Assembly (NCBI RefSeq): GCF_020523625.1
Contig: NZ_JAJAQH010000006.1
Coordinates: forward strand, 496,001-560,000
Direction: 5' to 3'
Length of the DNA: 64,000 bases
From: Methylovorus menthalis
GTDB taxonomy: Bacteria; Pseudomonadota; Gammaproteobacteria; Burkholderiales; Methylophilaceae
Positions 38,003 to 47,595 of this stretch are shown here, piece after piece. The notes under the pieces are model-generated. The model made no database searches. It saw only the letters and a list, made by a program, of their open reading frames with translations, and was not told the origin of the DNA. Position 1 is the first letter of the stretch; each line of letters begins with the position of its first letter. The position numbers and the translations under genes are program-made.

Positions 38003-39871
38003 TCAGATTTCCAGTGAGTTAAGGTTTTGCCCGGCAAAGGCTTGCTTGACCGACGCATCCATGCGGCGGGCAGCAAAGGTTTCGGTGGCATGATTCAAGG
38101 CATCAACGGCGCGGGTGATGGCATGGCTGTCGTCCTGGGTAATCAAGGTCTGCAACGCCTGCATTTCTTGCTCGATGGCCGCGCGCTCTTCCGGGCTCAA
38201 CAGCGTATATCCATCCTGTTGCAGTGCAGCAGTGATGGCTTCAAGCAGGCGTTGGGCATCGACCTGGGATTCGCGCAGGGCACGGGCTTGTTTATCGCTT
38301 TCGGCAGCGGCGAACGAGGATTGCAGCATGCCGGTGATGGTGTCTTCGCTCAAGCCGTACGAGGGCTTGACGACAATGTGCGATTCAACGCCGCTGGTTT
38401 GTTCGCGGGCGGTGACGGAGAGCAGACCGTCGGCATCCACCTGAAAGGTCACGCGAATGCGGGCGGCACCGGCCGCCATGGGCGGAATGCTGCGCAGTTC
38501 AAAGCGCGCCAGCGAGCGACAGTCGCTTACCAGCTCGCGCTCGCCTTGCACTACGTGAATGCTCATCGCGGTCTGACCATCCTTGAAAGTGGTGAAATCC
38601 TGCGCGCGGGCGACGGGCAGGGTGGAGTTGCGTGGAATGACTTTTTCCACCAGGCCGCCCATGGTTTCGAGCCCGAGCGACAGGGGAATCACATCCAGCA
38701 GCAAGAGGTCATCGTCACTGCGATTTCCTGCCAGCACGTTGGCCTGAATGGCGGCGCCGAGGGCGACGACCTTGTCCGGGTCCAGATTGGTCAGTGGTTC
38801 CTGACCAAAGTATTCGGCGACGGCCTGGCGTATGTGCGGCATGCGTGTGGCACCGCCCACCATGACGACACCTTTGATATCTTCCAGCGTCAAGCCAGCA
38901 TCGCGCATGGCTTTGCGCGTGGGGTTCAGCGTTTTTGCCACCAGGTGTGAGGTGAGGTCGACAAACTGCTCGGCGGTCAGGTGCAGGTTGATGACATCGC
39001 CATTGCTCAGCACGCTGGTGATTTGCACTTCATGATGTTCGGTCAGCCATTCTTTGACTTCGCGCGCCTTGGTCAGCAGGAGGCGAGTATCTTCTGCATT
39101 GAGTGGCGGCAGCTTGGCCTGCTCGAGTATCCAGCAGAAAATGCGGCGGTCAAAATCATCACCGCCCAGGGCAGAATCGCCATTGGTAGACAATACCTCG
39201 AATACGCCTTTGGACAGGCGCAGGATGGAAACATCAAACGTACCGCCGCCCAGGTCATAAATGATGTAAACCCCTTCGGAGCCATTATCCAGCCCATAAG
39301 CGACAGCGGCAGCGGTGGGTTCATTCAGGAGACGCAACACATTGATGCCAGCGAGTCGCGCGGCGTCCTTGGTGGCCTGGCGCTGCGCATCATCGAAGTA
39401 GGCAGGCACGGTAATGACAGCGCCAGTGAGTTCGCCACCCAAGGCTTTTTCTGCGCGCAGGCGCAAGGCCTTGAGTATCTCGGCGGAGACTTCCACCGGG
39501 CTTTTGATGCCGGCGCGGGTTTCAATCTGCACCATGCCGGGGGCGTCAATAAAGCGGTAAGGAATATGCGCCTGATCGGCGAGGTCGTTCAAGCCACGCC
39601 CCATGAAGCGCTTGACGGAAACAATGGTATTTTGTGGATCACGGCTCTGCTGTGCTTGGGCGGCATAGCCAACTTCAATGGCGCCATCAGCCAGATAGCG
39701 CACTACGGATGGCAGCAGCGCATGGCCTTTTTCATCATGCAGGACGGTACTCATGCCGCTGCGTACGGTGGCGACAAGTGAGTTGGTGGTGCCGAGGTCT
39801 ATGCCCACCGCCAGCCGGTGCTGGTGAGGGGCCGCGCTCATGCCCGGTTCTGCAATTTGTAATAAGGCCAT
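38003..39871 (-). CDS. hscA: Fe-S assembly chaperone HscA
   Basis: Specialised Hsp70 that, with HscB, releases clusters from IscU. 622 aa with the Hsp70 phosphate loops [13 protein letters not shown] (about 22-34), [13 protein letters not shown] and [14 protein letters not shown]. The substrate-binding domain follows (about 390-510), lacking the acidic EEVD end of DnaK. Fdx overlaps almost directly downstream. Confidence 0.97.
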   Translation of the reverse strand: MALLQIAEPGMSAAPHQHRLAVGIDLGTTNSLVATVRSGMSTVLHDEKGHALLPSVVRYLADGAIEVGYAAQAQQSRDPQNTIVSVKRFMGRGLNDLADQAHIPYRFIDAPGMVQIETRAGIKSPVEVSAEILKALRLRAEKALGGELTGAVITVPAYFDDAQRQATKDAARLAGINVLRLLNEPTAAAVAYGLDNGSEGVYIIYDLGGGTFDVSILRLSKGVFEVLSTNGDSALGGDDFDRRIFCWILEQAKLPPLNAEDTRLLLTKAREVKEWLTEHHEVQITSVLSNGDVINLHLTAEQFVDLTSHLVAKTLNPTRKAMRDAGLTLEDIKGVVMVGGATRMPHIRQAVAEYFGQEPLTNLDPDKVVALGAAIQANVLAGNRSDDDLLLLDVIPLSLGLETMGGLVEKVIPRNSTLPVARAQDFTTFKDGQTAMSIHVVQGERELVSDCRSLARFELRSIPPMAAGAARIRVTFQVDADGLLSVTAREQTSGVESHIVVKPSYGLSEDTITGMLQSSFAAAESDKQARALRESQVDAQRLLEAITAALQQDGYTLLSPEERAAIEQEMQALQTLITQDDSHAITRAVDALNHATETFAARRMDASVKQAFAGQNLNSLEI

Positions 39872-39906
39872 AAGGTGATGAGTTCCTGATTTGTATGTAG
39901 CGTGTT

Positions 39907-40440
39907 TTACGCTTCCAGTTTTTCCATGCTCTGCAGGATATCTTCACGCAGTTTATCGACAAAGCTGAGCTTGCGAACGGAGCCGGCGGCGGCCGTTAAT
40001 TCTGCCGATTCTGCGCCCAGCTGCTGCTCCAGGTCTTGCTGTAATGATTTGGCGGCCGCCTGGATGTCCTTTAACAGGCTATCCAGCGCATCCAGGTCTT
40101 TCGCATCGCGTGCTTCTTCAATCGTTTCACGCCATTCCATCTGCTGCATCAGAAAATCGGTCGGCATGGCGGTATTGCTCTCTTCATCGGTGTGTACACC
40201 TTGCAATTCCAGCAAGTAGCGGGCGCGCGCTGTTGGATTCTTGAGCGTACGGTAAGCTTCATTGGCCGAGGTTGCCCATTGCATGGAGCGCAGCTTTTCA
40301 GTGCTGCTCGCCGCGGCAAACTTGTCAGGATGCACTTCGCTCTGCAACTGGCGGTAGCGCTGGTCAAGCAGGGCTGTATCAATGGCAAATGCGGCAGGCA
40401 AGCCGAACAGGGAAAAGTGGTTTGTGCTGGAATCTTGCAT
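39907..40440 (-). CDS. hscB: Fe-S assembly co-chaperone HscB
   Basis: J-domain protein that brings IscU to HscA. 177 aa from ATG 40440 ([14 protein letters not shown]). The J-domain has HPDKF with the essential HPD near residues 36-38. The C-terminal three-helix bundle binds IscU. A longer upstream frame is rejected because it would run through the hairpin at 40476. Confidence 0.95.
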   Translation of the reverse strand: MQDSSTNHFSLFGLPAAFAIDTALLDQRYRQLQSEVHPDKFAAASSTEKLRSMQWATSANEAYRTLKNPTARARYLLELQGVHTDEESNTAMPTDFLMQQMEWRETIEEARDAKDLDALDSLLKDIQAAAKSLQQDLEQQLGAESAELTAAAGSVRKLSFVDKLREDILQSMEKLEA

Positions 40441-40475
40441 GATGGAAAGAGGGTTGGAGCAGGCGATAATGTATG

Positions 40476-40501
40476 CAAAGGCTCCCTGATGGGAGCCTTT
40501 G
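40476..40501 (-). promoter_or_regulatory. Intercistronic hairpin between iscA and hscB
   Basis: A perfect 11-bp stem caaaggctccc / gggagcctttg with a 4-base loop lies between the iscA stop and the hscB start. No T run follows on the minus strand, so it may partly terminate or stabilise the upstream part of the operon, making iscSUA more abundant than hscBA-fdx. Confidence 0.6.
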
Positions 40502-40504
40502 TCA

Positions 40505-40828
40505 TCAAATGGTAAAGCTCTCCCCGCAACCACATTCGTCCTTGACGTTGGGGTTGTTGAATTTAAAGCCTTCGTTCAGGCCTTCCTTGGTGAAGTCCAG
40601 CTCGGTACCGTCGATGTATACCAGGCTTTTCGGGTCCACAATCACCTTCACGCCGTGGCTTTCAAAGGCCATGTCTTCCGGGTTGAGGTCATCCACGAAC
40701 TCAAGCGTATAAGCCATGCCAGAGCAGCCAGTGGTCTTGACGCCGAGGCGCAGGCCGATGCCCTTGCCTCGATTGGACAAGAATTTCTGTACGCGGCTGG
40801 CCGCAGTTTCAGTCAGGGTAATTGCCAT
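40505..40828 (-). CDS. iscA: Iron-sulfur assembly protein IscA
   Basis: A-type carrier that hands clusters to target proteins. 107 aa with the three conserved Cys: one in [12 protein letters not shown] and two in ECGCGESF at the C terminus. Positioned between iscU and hscB as usual. Confidence 0.97.
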   Translation of the reverse strand: MAITLTETAASRVQKFLSNRGKGIGLRLGVKTTGCSGMAYTLEFVDDLNPEDMAFESHGVKVIVDPKSLVYIDGTELDFTKEGLNEGFKFNNPNVKDECGCGESFTI

Positions 40829-40838
40829 GGTACGTCCC

Positions 40839-41237
40839 TTATGCGGCTTCCTGGGTATTGCCCTGCTTAGCCTTCAGGTCCGCTACCGCGGCACGGATGG
40901 CGTCTTCTGCCAGTACCGAGCAGTGGATCTTGACCGGCGGCAATGCGAGTTCTTCGGCGATGTCCGAGTTCTTGATTTCCATGACTTGATCCAGGGTCTT
41001 GCCCTTGATCCATTCGGTGACCAGCGAGCTGGAGGCAATGGCAGAACCGCAGCCGTATGTCTTGAACTTGGCGTCTTCAATAACACCTGCCTCATTGACC
41101 TTGATCTGCAGCTTCATCACGTCGCCACAGGCCGGGGCACCCACCATGCCAGTGCCCACGGTAGGGTCGTTTTTGTCCAGGGTACCCACGTTACGTGGGT
41201 TCTCGTAGTGATCTAATACTTTGTCTGAATATGCCAA
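40839..41237 (-). CDS. iscU: Iron-sulfur scaffold protein IscU
   Basis: Scaffold on which new clusters are built. The true start is probably TTG 41237 (132 aa, beginning [17 protein letters not shown]), seven bases after an AAAAGGAG ribosome site; a GTG at 41258 upstream lies before that site. Conserved Cys are in [17 protein letters not shown] and [11 protein letters not shown], and the HscA-recognition motif LPPVK is intact. Confidence 0.97.
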   Translation of the reverse strand: MAYSDKVLDHYENPRNVGTLDKNDPTVGTGMVGAPACGDVMKLQIKVNEAGVIEDAKFKTYGCGSAIASSSLVTEWIKGKTLDQVMEIKNSDIAEELALPPVKIHCSVLAEDAIRAAVADLKAKQGNTQEAA

Positions 41238-41302
41238 TTTGTTGCTCCTTTTAGTCACACAGCGAAAAATGTGGCCTGCGTTCAGGCTTCATCGTTCACG
41301 TA

Positions 41303-42517
41303 TTAATGGGCTGCCCATTCCACCTTGCTCAAATCCACGCCTTCAAGGTGCATTTCCCATAATGGAGAAAGCTCGCGCAGCTTGCCAATCTTGCTTTTCA
41401 TCAGGTTAATCGTGTAGTCGATCTCTTCTTCGGTCGTAAAGCGGCCAATGGAGAAACGAATGGAGCTGTGTGCCAGCTCATCTGAGCGGCCCAAGGCACG
41501 CAGCACGTAGGATGGCTCCAGGCTGGCAGAGGTACATGCCGAGCCACTGGATACTGCGATATCCTTGACCGCCATGATCAGCGATTCGCCTTCAACAAAA
41601 TTGAAGCTGATGTTGAGGTTGTGCGGTACGCGCTGCTTCATGTCACCGTTGACATACACTTCATCAATTTCTTGCAGACCGGTCAGCAGGCGATCGCGCA
41701 GACGGCGAATGCGGGCATTTTCCAGGTCCATTTCTTCGCGTGCGATGCGGAAGGCTTCGCCCATACCCACGATCTGGTGGGTAGCCAGGGTGCCGGAGCG
41801 CAGGCCGCGTTCGTGACCACCGCCATGCATCTGGGCTTCCAGGCGTACGCGCGGTTTGCGGCGCACATACAGGGCACCAATGCCTTTGGGGCCGTAGGTC
41901 TTGTGGGCCGAGAAGCTCATCAGGTCTACTGGCAGCTTTTCGAGGTCGATATTAACTTTACCCGTGGCCTGAGCAGCATCCACGTGGAAAATAATGCCTT
42001 GTTCGCGGCAAATATTGCCCAGCGCTTCAATGTCCTGAACCACGCCAATTTCGTTGTTGACCAGCATGACAGAGGCCAGCACGGTATCCGGGCGCAGTGC
42101 TGCGCGGAATTTCTCAATATCCACCAGACCATTGGGTTCAGGTGCCAGATAAGTGGCTTCAAAACCCACACGCTCCAGTTCGCGTACGGCATCCAGCACG
42201 GCTTTGTGCTCGGTCTGAATGGTGACAATGTGCTTGCCCTTGCCGCTATAGAAGTTGGCGGCACCCTTGATCGCCAGATTGTTGGACTCGGTGGCACCGG
42301 AGGTCCAGACAATCTCGCGTGGATCGGCATTCACCAGTTTGGCGACTTCTTCACGTGCATTTTCCACGGCTTTTTCTGCGGTCCAGCCAAATGGATGGCT
42401 ACGCGATGCCGGATTGCCGAAATGCTCGGTCAAGAACGGAATCATCTTTTCAGCCACGCGCGGGTCAGTTGGCGTGGTGGCCGAATAGTCCAGGTAAATC
42501 GGAGTATGTACAGTCAT
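41303..42517 (-). CDS. iscS: Cysteine desulfurase IscS
   Basis: PLP enzyme that supplies sulfur to IscU. 404 aa from ATG 42517 (GAGGAAGAAG ribosome site), the same length as E. coli IscS. PLP Lys lies in [12 protein letters not shown] and the mobile-loop catalytic Cys in [16 protein letters not shown]. The start overlaps nothing but sits immediately below the stop of the second desulfurase gene. Confidence 0.97.
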   Translation of the reverse strand: MTVHTPIYLDYSATTPTDPRVAEKMIPFLTEHFGNPASRSHPFGWTAEKAVENAREEVAKLVNADPREIVWTSGATESNNLAIKGAANFYSGKGKHIVTIQTEHKAVLDAVRELERVGFEATYLAPEPNGLVDIEKFRAALRPDTVLASVMLVNNEIGVVQDIEALGNICREQGIIFHVDAAQATGKVNIDLEKLPVDLMSFSAHKTYGPKGIGALYVRRKPRVRLEAQMHGGGHERGLRSGTLATHQIVGMGEAFRIAREEMDLENARIRRLRDRLLTGLQEIDEVYVNGDMKQRVPHNLNISFNFVEGESLIMAVKDIAVSSGSACTSASLEPSYVLRALGRSDELAHSSIRFSIGRFTTEEEIDYTINLMKSKIGKLRELSPLWEMHLEGVDLSKVEWAAH

Positions 42518-42525
42518 CTTCTTCC

Positions 42526-43683
42526 TCACACTGCAATCGCAGTTAATTTTCTTAAACGTTGTAGCTCACCGTTCAGCGTGAGCAAAAATGCGTCCACTTC
42601 CTGCATGGTATTCGTGTAGCCCAGGCTTACTCGTACAGAGCCGCGCGCCAGATCAGGATTTACACCCATGGCCAGCAGTACATGGCTGGGCTCGGTACTA
42701 TCGCTCGAGCAGGCGGAGCCACTGGCAACGGCAAATCCCTGCCGGTCCAATGCCATGACCAGGGTTTCGCCTTCAATGCCTGCAAAGGCAAAGAAGCTGG
42801 TGTTCGGCAAGCGCGGTGCATGCGCTCCAAAAATAACGGCACCCAGTTCGGTCAAGCCTTGTTCGAGGCGTGCCCGAAGTTTTTCCATATATTCGCGACG
42901 CGGGGCAAGCCCGCTGGCGCTCAACTCGGCCGCCATGCCAAACCCTACAAGGGCGGCCAGGTTTTCACTGCCACTGCGCAGACCTTTCTCTTGTCCGCCC
43001 CCATAAATCAGGGGACGGATATCCACGCGCTTGTCCAGAATCAGAGCACCTGCGCCTTGCGGGCCGTGAATCTTGTGCGATGACAGGGTCATGGCATGGA
43101 CATTCAGTTCGACAAAGTCGACGGCAATCTTGCCCAAGGCCTGCACGGCATCGGTATGCACCCATGCTTTGTGCTGTCTGGCAATCTCCGCCAGCTCACT
43201 TATTGGCTGTATCGCGCCGGTTTCGTTATTGGCCAGCATTACCGATATCAGTCCTGCTGGTTTGGTGGCCGTCCTCATTGCGGTGGCAAGGGCCGAAGGC
43301 TTGATCAGGCCTTGGTCATCAGCTTCAATCATCCCTGTCTTAACGCCTTGCCATTGCAAGGCAAGCGCGGGCCGAGTGATGGCGGGATGCTCGATGGCGC
43401 TGATCAGTACCTGCTCCACGCCATTGGCAGTGGCAATGCCATGAATAGCCAGATTGTCAGCCTCAGTGCCGCTGCCCGTAAATACTACTTGCGAAGGATA
43501 TGCCCCCACAGCGGCGGCTACTTGTTCTCTTGCCTGCTCAATCGCCTGGCGGGCCGTGCGGCCCACATTGTGGCGACTGGTGGCATTGCCGTACTGCTCC
43601 GTCATAAAGGGCAGCATGCGCTCCAGCACCCTGCTATCCAGGTGGGTGGTCCCGTTATGATCGAAGTAAGTCGCGGTTTGCAT
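42526..43683 (-). CDS. Second cysteine desulfurase (NifS/IscS-like) in the isc operon
   Basis: A 385-aa class V aminotransferase between iscR and iscS. It has its own full active site: [13 protein letters not shown] at the start, PLP Lys in [12 protein letters not shown], and Cys in [16 protein letters not shown]. It is clearly homologous to but distinct from IscS in the same operon (only partly similar outside motifs). Its place, before the canonical iscS, suggests a related sulfur-delivery role, maybe for a different acceptor. Not seen in the E. coli operon. Confidence 0.88.
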   Translation of the reverse strand: MQTATYFDHNGTTHLDSRVLERMLPFMTEQYGNATSRHNVGRTARQAIEQAREQVAAAVGAYPSQVVFTGSGTEADNLAIHGIATANGVEQVLISAIEHPAITRPALALQWQGVKTGMIEADDQGLIKPSALATAMRTATKPAGLISVMLANNETGAIQPISELAEIARQHKAWVHTDAVQALGKIAVDFVELNVHAMTLSSHKIHGPQGAGALILDKRVDIRPLIYGGGQEKGLRSGSENLAALVGFGMAAELSASGLAPRREYMEKLRARLEQGLTELGAVIFGAHAPRLPNTSFFAFAGIEGETLVMALDRQGFAVASGSACSSDSTEPSHVLLAMGVNPDLARGSVRVSLGYTNTMQEVDAFLLTLNGELQRLRKLTAIAV

Positions 43684-43696
43684 GCTGCGTTCCGTC

Positions 43697-44185
43697 TCAG
43701 GCAGTCATGGCTTCCACGGTTTGCGAAGACTTGACACTCTTTTTCGCATCAATCCGACTGGAAATGGTAATGGCGCGCTCATCGGATTGCGATGCCACCA
43801 GGTCTTCCAGCGAAACAGCAGAAAGGTAATCCAGGATTTTGGCATTCAAGGTCGACCATAGTTCATGCGTCATGCATGGCTTTTCGCCGCGGCAGTTTTT
43901 GTGCCCACCGCACTGGGTCGCGTCAATCAATTCGTCTGCAGCCGCAATGATGTTGGCAACAGAGATTTCACCTGGTTTTTTTGCAATCAGGTAACCGCCG
44001 CCTGGGCCGCGCACACTGGTAACCAGGCCACTACGACGAAGACGGCTGAAAAGTTGCTCAAGATAGGAGAGCGAAATATTTTGCCGTTCGCTGATGCCCG
44101 CCAAGGTGACGGGGCGATTTTCTTCAGCCATCGCCAAGTCCAGCATGGCGGTGACGGCAAAACGTCCTTTGGTCGTTAATCGCAT
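43697..44185 (-). CDS. iscR: Fe-S-responsive repressor IscR
   Basis: Rrf2-family [2Fe-2S] regulator that represses isc when clusters are plentiful. 162 aa. N-terminal winged helix (RFAVTAMLDLA, NISLSYLEQLFSRLRRSGLV) and ligand cluster C-x5-C-x5-C-x2-H in QCGGHKNCRGEKPCMTH, matching E. coli spacing. A type-1-like IscR site lies 106 bases upstream. Confidence 0.96.
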   Translation of the reverse strand: MRLTTKGRFAVTAMLDLAMAEENRPVTLAGISERQNISLSYLEQLFSRLRRSGLVTSVRGPGGGYLIAKKPGEISVANIIAAADELIDATQCGGHKNCRGEKPCMTHELWSTLNAKILDYLSAVSLEDLVASQSDERAITISSRIDAKKSVKSSQTVEAMTA

Positions 44186-44290
44186 GAGTTAATCCTAGAG
44201 TGTTCTGGTTGAGTAATTGGCGCTGAAAGCCAGTCGTGGCGTGCCTTGTGGGGCTGCGAGCAGTCTCTCGAAACAGGCCTAAACTTTATA

Positions 44291-44315
44291 ATACCCTAAC
44301 ACTTTAGTCAACTAT
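44291..44315 (-). promoter_or_regulatory. IscR type-1-like operator and isc promoter, overlapping the cysE stop
   Basis: On the minus strand these 25 bases match the published E. coli type-1 IscR consensus at 21 positions by my count, including ATAGTTGACTA at one side and GGGTAT at the other. It contains a TTGACT -35-like element, whose last bases form the TAA stop of cysE (44304-44306). Thus the isc promoter is embedded in the end of cysE. Confidence 0.7.
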
Positions 44316-45059
44316 TTTGTTGAGATAGTTCACGTCAAATGCTTTGCCCACTTCGGCATCTGTTTCCACGTCTGCGCCGAGTTTTGCCAGCTGTTGCATC
44401 ACCTCTTGCAGCTGCTGATCTTGTTTGGCCGCATGGTCCAACAGGGCGTGGATAGCCTTGATCATGGGGTCGTTCATATTGTCGCTGACAGCATAGGCGG
44501 AGAAGCCGATTTTGGCCGCCATGTCATCGCGCTGACGGTGTTTTTCCTGGTCATCCAGAATGCGGGCGGGAATGCCGACGGCAGTGGCATTCGGCGGTAC
44601 ATCTTTAACCACGACGGCATTGGAGCCGATTTTGGCTTCTGCGCCTATGGTGATAGGCCCCAGCACCTTGGCGCCGGCACCGATCACGACGCCGCGCTCC
44701 AGTGTCGGATGGCGCTTGCCTTTATTCCACGATGTGCCGCCGAGGGTCACGCCGTGATACAGGGTGCAGTCATCGCCGATGACGGCTGTTTCACCAATGA
44801 CGACCCCCATGCCGTGATCAATGAACACCCGGCGCCCAATTTGCGCGCCTGGGTGAATTTCGATCCCGGTAAACCAGCGGGCAAGATGCGAGCTGAATCG
44901 GGCCAGCCAGTAAAACCGCTGTTTCCAGATCCAGTGCGACAAGCGATGAATGATCAGTGCATGTACGCCTGGGTAGGTGGTGAGAATTTCCCAGCGCGTG
45001 CGTGCTGCCGGGTCGCGCTCGAATACAACGGCGATATCTTCTTTAAATCTGTCCAGCAT
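44304..45059 (-). CDS. cysE: Serine O-acetyltransferase
   Basis: First committed step of cysteine synthesis. 251 aa. N-terminal helices ([24 protein letters not shown]) precede a left-handed beta-helix with hexapeptide repeats and the catalytic block [30 protein letters not shown]. The C-terminal 60 residues are longer than in short EpsC-type enzymes. The trmJ-cysE-iscR order ties cysteine supply to Fe-S assembly. Translation of trmJ and cysE is likely coupled (22-base gap). Confidence 0.95.
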   Translation of the reverse strand: MLDRFKEDIAVVFERDPAARTRWEILTTYPGVHALIIHRLSHWIWKQRFYWLARFSSHLARWFTGIEIHPGAQIGRRVFIDHGMGVVIGETAVIGDDCTLYHGVTLGGTSWNKGKRHPTLERGVVIGAGAKVLGPITIGAEAKIGSNAVVVKDVPPNATAVGIPARILDDQEKHRQRDDMAAKIGFSAYAVSDNMNDPMIKAIHALLDHAAKQDQQLQEVMQQLAKLGADVETDAEVGKAFDVNYLNKIVD

Positions 45060-45081
45060 AGTGTGTATCCGTCATGTTGCT

Positions 45082-45846
45082 TTATTCCTCAGGAGGGCGT
45101 GGGTGCTGAGTTAGTGTCAGGATCCCGCGCAAAATATTGACTTCTTCTTTCTCCAGCGCTGTTCTTGCGTACATCCGGCGCAGGCGCTGCATGAGCCGCC
45201 GAGGAGAGTGTGGGTTAAGGAAGCCAATGCCCGTTAATGTTTGTTCCAGGTGGCGATAAAACATCTCCACCTCGTCATTGGTGGCCGGGGTTGCTTTCAA
45301 GCCAGCGTGTGGCATTGCCTGCTGCTCGTCGAGCAAGGCCATGCGTACCTCATAGCACATCACTTGCACTGCGGCGGCGAGGTTGAGCGACCAGTAGCCA
45401 GGGTCGGTCGGTATCATGGCCAGCAGTTGGCAGCGGTCCAGCTCGGCGTTGGATAGTCCGCTCATTTCTGTGCCGAATACCAGCGCGATTTTGCTATCTT
45501 CATCTGCTGACTGCAGCAATAACTCGCGAGCTTCGGCAGCTGCTTCCCGCACGCTGACTAATCGGTGGGAGAGTTGGCGTTTGCGCGCACTCAACCCAAT
45601 CGCTAGTGTGCAGCCACTGAGGGCTTCTTCCAATGTGGAGCAAGTCTGGGCATTTTCAAGGATGTCGACGGCACCGCATGCCAGCGCATTGGCTTCGCTA
45701 TCAGGAAACTTTTCCGGATTGACCAGTTTCAGGTCATGCAGGCCCATCACTTTCATGGCGCGTGCTGTGGAGCCAATATTGCCCGGATGACTGGGTTGGC
45801 AAAGCACAATGCGAAAGCGAGAAAGTAAATGAAGTTTGGAAGTCAT
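45082..45846 (-). CDS. trmJ: tRNA (cytidine/uridine-32-2'-O)-methyltransferase
   Basis: SPOUT-family tRNA methyltransferase. 254 aa from ATG 45846. SPOUT elements are FRIVLCQPSHPGNIGSTARAMK-like at the N terminus, VFGTEMSGLSNAEL and IPTDPGYWSLNLAAAVQVM at the knotted SAM site, plus a basic C-terminal extension typical of proteobacterial TrmJ. Divergent from suhB across 97 bases. Confidence 0.94.
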   Translation of the reverse strand: MTSKLHLLSRFRIVLCQPSHPGNIGSTARAMKVMGLHDLKLVNPEKFPDSEANALACGAVDILENAQTCSTLEEALSGCTLAIGLSARKRQLSHRLVSVREAAAEARELLLQSADEDSKIALVFGTEMSGLSNAELDRCQLLAMIPTDPGYWSLNLAAAVQVMCYEVRMALLDEQQAMPHAGLKATPATNDEVEMFYRHLEQTLTGIGFLNPHSPRRLMQRLRRMYARTALEKEEVNILRGILTLTQHPRPPEE

Positions 45847-45943
45847 GGAGTTACACATTAAAATGCTATTTTAACAGTTCTTTAAAAAGTGCATTTGTGT
45901 AGTTTCTACACAAGGCCATCCCATTGGAAACGATCTAAATACT

Positions 45944-46753
45944 ATGCATCCTATACTTATCAATGCCGTTAAAGCCGCTCGCCGCGCTGGCGGGATCATC
46001 ACCCGCGCTTCCCAGGATGTGGGCTCGCTCAAGGTGCGCAGCAAGACATACAATGATTTCGTGAGTGAAGTTGACCATGCTGCTGAGGCCGCTATTCTGG
46101 ATATCCTGAAGGATGCATATCCTACGCACGGCTTTATTGGCGAGGAGACCGGTAATGACAATATTGATGCCGAGAATGTGTGGATCATTGATCCGCTGGA
46201 TGGCACGACCAACTTTTTACATGGTTTCCCGCAGTATTCCATTTCGATTGCGCTGATGCAGCAAGGTCAACTGACCCAGGCCGTGGTCTATGACCCCAAC
46301 CGCAACGACCTCTTCACCGCTACCCGTGGCCGCGGTGCTTTTCTCAACGATAAGCGCATTCGCGTCAGCAACCGCGCCAAGTTGCAGGAATCGATCATTG
46401 GTACTGGCTTCCCGTTCCGTGACTTTACCCATCTGGATACCTATATGGGTATGTTCAAGGATATGGTGCGCAAAACCTCTGGCCTGCGTCGCCCGGGTTC
46501 GGCTGCACTGGATCTCGCGTACGTAGCTGCTGGATACTTCGATGGATTCTGGGAAATCGGCCTCTCCAAGTGGGATATTGCGGCGGGTGCACTCCTGATT
46601 CAAGAAGCGGGTGGTATTGTGGGCGATTTTGAAGGCAATGAGAGCTGGATTGAATCTGGCAATATCGTTGCAGGTAACCCGAAAGTGTTTTCCCAAATGC
46701 TGCAAACACTTGCTCCACATTTGACAGATAGTCTGCGTAGCCAGCCTGATTAA
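45944..46753 (+). CDS. suhB: Inositol-1-monophosphatase
   Basis: Mg-dependent phosphatase also known to act as a ribosome-assembly and antitermination factor. 269 aa. Metal-binding motifs EETG (after HGFIG), WIIDPLDGTTNFLHG, and WDIAAGALLIQEAGG are present. The divergent trmJ/suhB pair is widely conserved. A short plus-strand A run follows before the PEP-CTERM gene. Confidence 0.97.
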   Translation: MHPILINAVKAARRAGGIITRASQDVGSLKVRSKTYNDFVSEVDHAAEAAILDILKDAYPTHGFIGEETGNDNIDAENVWIIDPLDGTTNFLHGFPQYSISIALMQQGQLTQAVVYDPNRNDLFTATRGRGAFLNDKRIRVSNRAKLQESIIGTGFPFRDFTHLDTYMGMFKDMVRKTSGLRRPGSAALDLAYVAAGYFDGFWEIGLSKWDIAAGALLIQEAGGIVGDFEGNESWIESGNIVAGNPKVFSQMLQTLAPHLTDSLRSQPD

Positions 46754-46834
46754 TAGGTAAAGTTGAGTCAATAGATGTAAAAAGCCCCCAAAAAAAATTG
46801 ATAAGTTGATAAAAATCAATGTGTTGTATGGTGT

Positions 46835-46850
46835 TAGTTCTTTCGGACTA
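46835..46850. promoter_or_regulatory. Candidate operator (dyad TAGTTC-N4-GGACTA), copy 1
   Basis: A 16-bp imperfect dyad within a 23-bp stretch (46831-46853) that recurs with only two mismatches at 51149-51171. It lies 84 bases before the PEP-CTERM start. Inverted repeats of this size are typical targets of LuxR/NarL-type proteins such as EpsA. Confidence 0.6.
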
Positions 46851-46934
46851 TTGAGCGCTTGATCAGTTAAGCATTTAATGGGCACCAGTGAGAAGGCATT
46901 ATTGATTGTCAACTTTTTAATTCGGGGGAATATC

Positions 46935-47450
46935 ATGACTTTAGGTTACAAAAAACTGTTTGCTTCTTTGGTTCTGGCTGGTGTGGCTGGTCTGTCTTCA
47001 ATGAGCGCAAATGCTGCTACTTTCGCAGCAACTGCAACTCCAGAAGGCTACGAAATCGATTACACCACTTCTACAACTTCATTCAATGATCTGTGGTCAT
47101 TCAATGTAGTGGCTCCGGCTTCTATCGTTGCTTCCATTTCCGGTACTTCTACATCGGCTTTCTCCTTCACCAAGTTTGATCTGGTGAAGTTGATTGGCGG
47201 CGTATACACGACTGTCGTGACCGGTGATGTTGGCAATCTGACTGCCAAGATCAGCTTCGGTGGTCTGGAAGCCGATGATCTGGGTGGCGATTACTTCATC
47301 CGCGTTGCTGGTCTGGGCAAGGGCAACTACACTGGTACTATCACTGTATCAGCTGTTCCTGAAGCTGAAACTTATGTAATGATGCTGGCTGGTGTTGGCC
47401 TGATGGGCTTTGTTGCTCGTCGTCGCAAGTCTGCTTACGCTGCTGCTTAA
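46935..47450 (+). CDS. PEP-CTERM-domain surface protein (exosortase substrate)
   Basis: A 171-aa exported protein. Start ATG 46935 has a GGGGGA ribosome site. Signal peptide ends at ANA (residue 27). The body is strand-rich and Thr/Ser-rich, with FNDLWSF near residue 50 resembling FxDxF-type PEP-CTERM proteins. The C terminus is the sorting tripartite signal: VPEA at 141-144, a hydrophobic helix, and ARRRK at 161-165. The box is PEA rather than PEP. XrtB in the eps operon is the expected processing enzyme. Followed by a terminator, so monocistronic. Confidence 0.92.
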   Translation: MTLGYKKLFASLVLAGVAGLSSMSANAATFAATATPEGYEIDYTTSTTSFNDLWSFNVVAPASIVASISGTSTSAFSFTKFDLVKLIGGVYTTVVTGDVGNLTAKISFGGLEADDLGGDYFIRVAGLGKGNYTGTITVSAVPEAETYVMMLAGVGLMGFVARRRKSAYAAA

Positions 47451-47471
47451 TTGTCGGCTGCTTAGGTTGTG

Positions 47472-47502
47472 AAAAAACCCCGCAAATGCGGGGTTTTTTT
47501 TT
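47472..47502 (+). terminator. Terminator after the PEP-CTERM gene
   Basis: aaaaaaccccgc and gcggggtttttttt form a stem with loop aaat and a long T run. Confidence 0.92.
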
Positions 47503-47595
47503 CGCCTTGCATTCCCAATCAATCATTGGTGAAAGATTTATCTTGAGCATGGGCTGGTTGGATAAGCAAGCATGTGCCGGCTCATTGCTCACGCA

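Noticed and set aside
47341-47592. A minus-strand frame of 83 codons across the PEP-CTERM terminator
   Set aside because: It crosses a strong terminator and has no domain.
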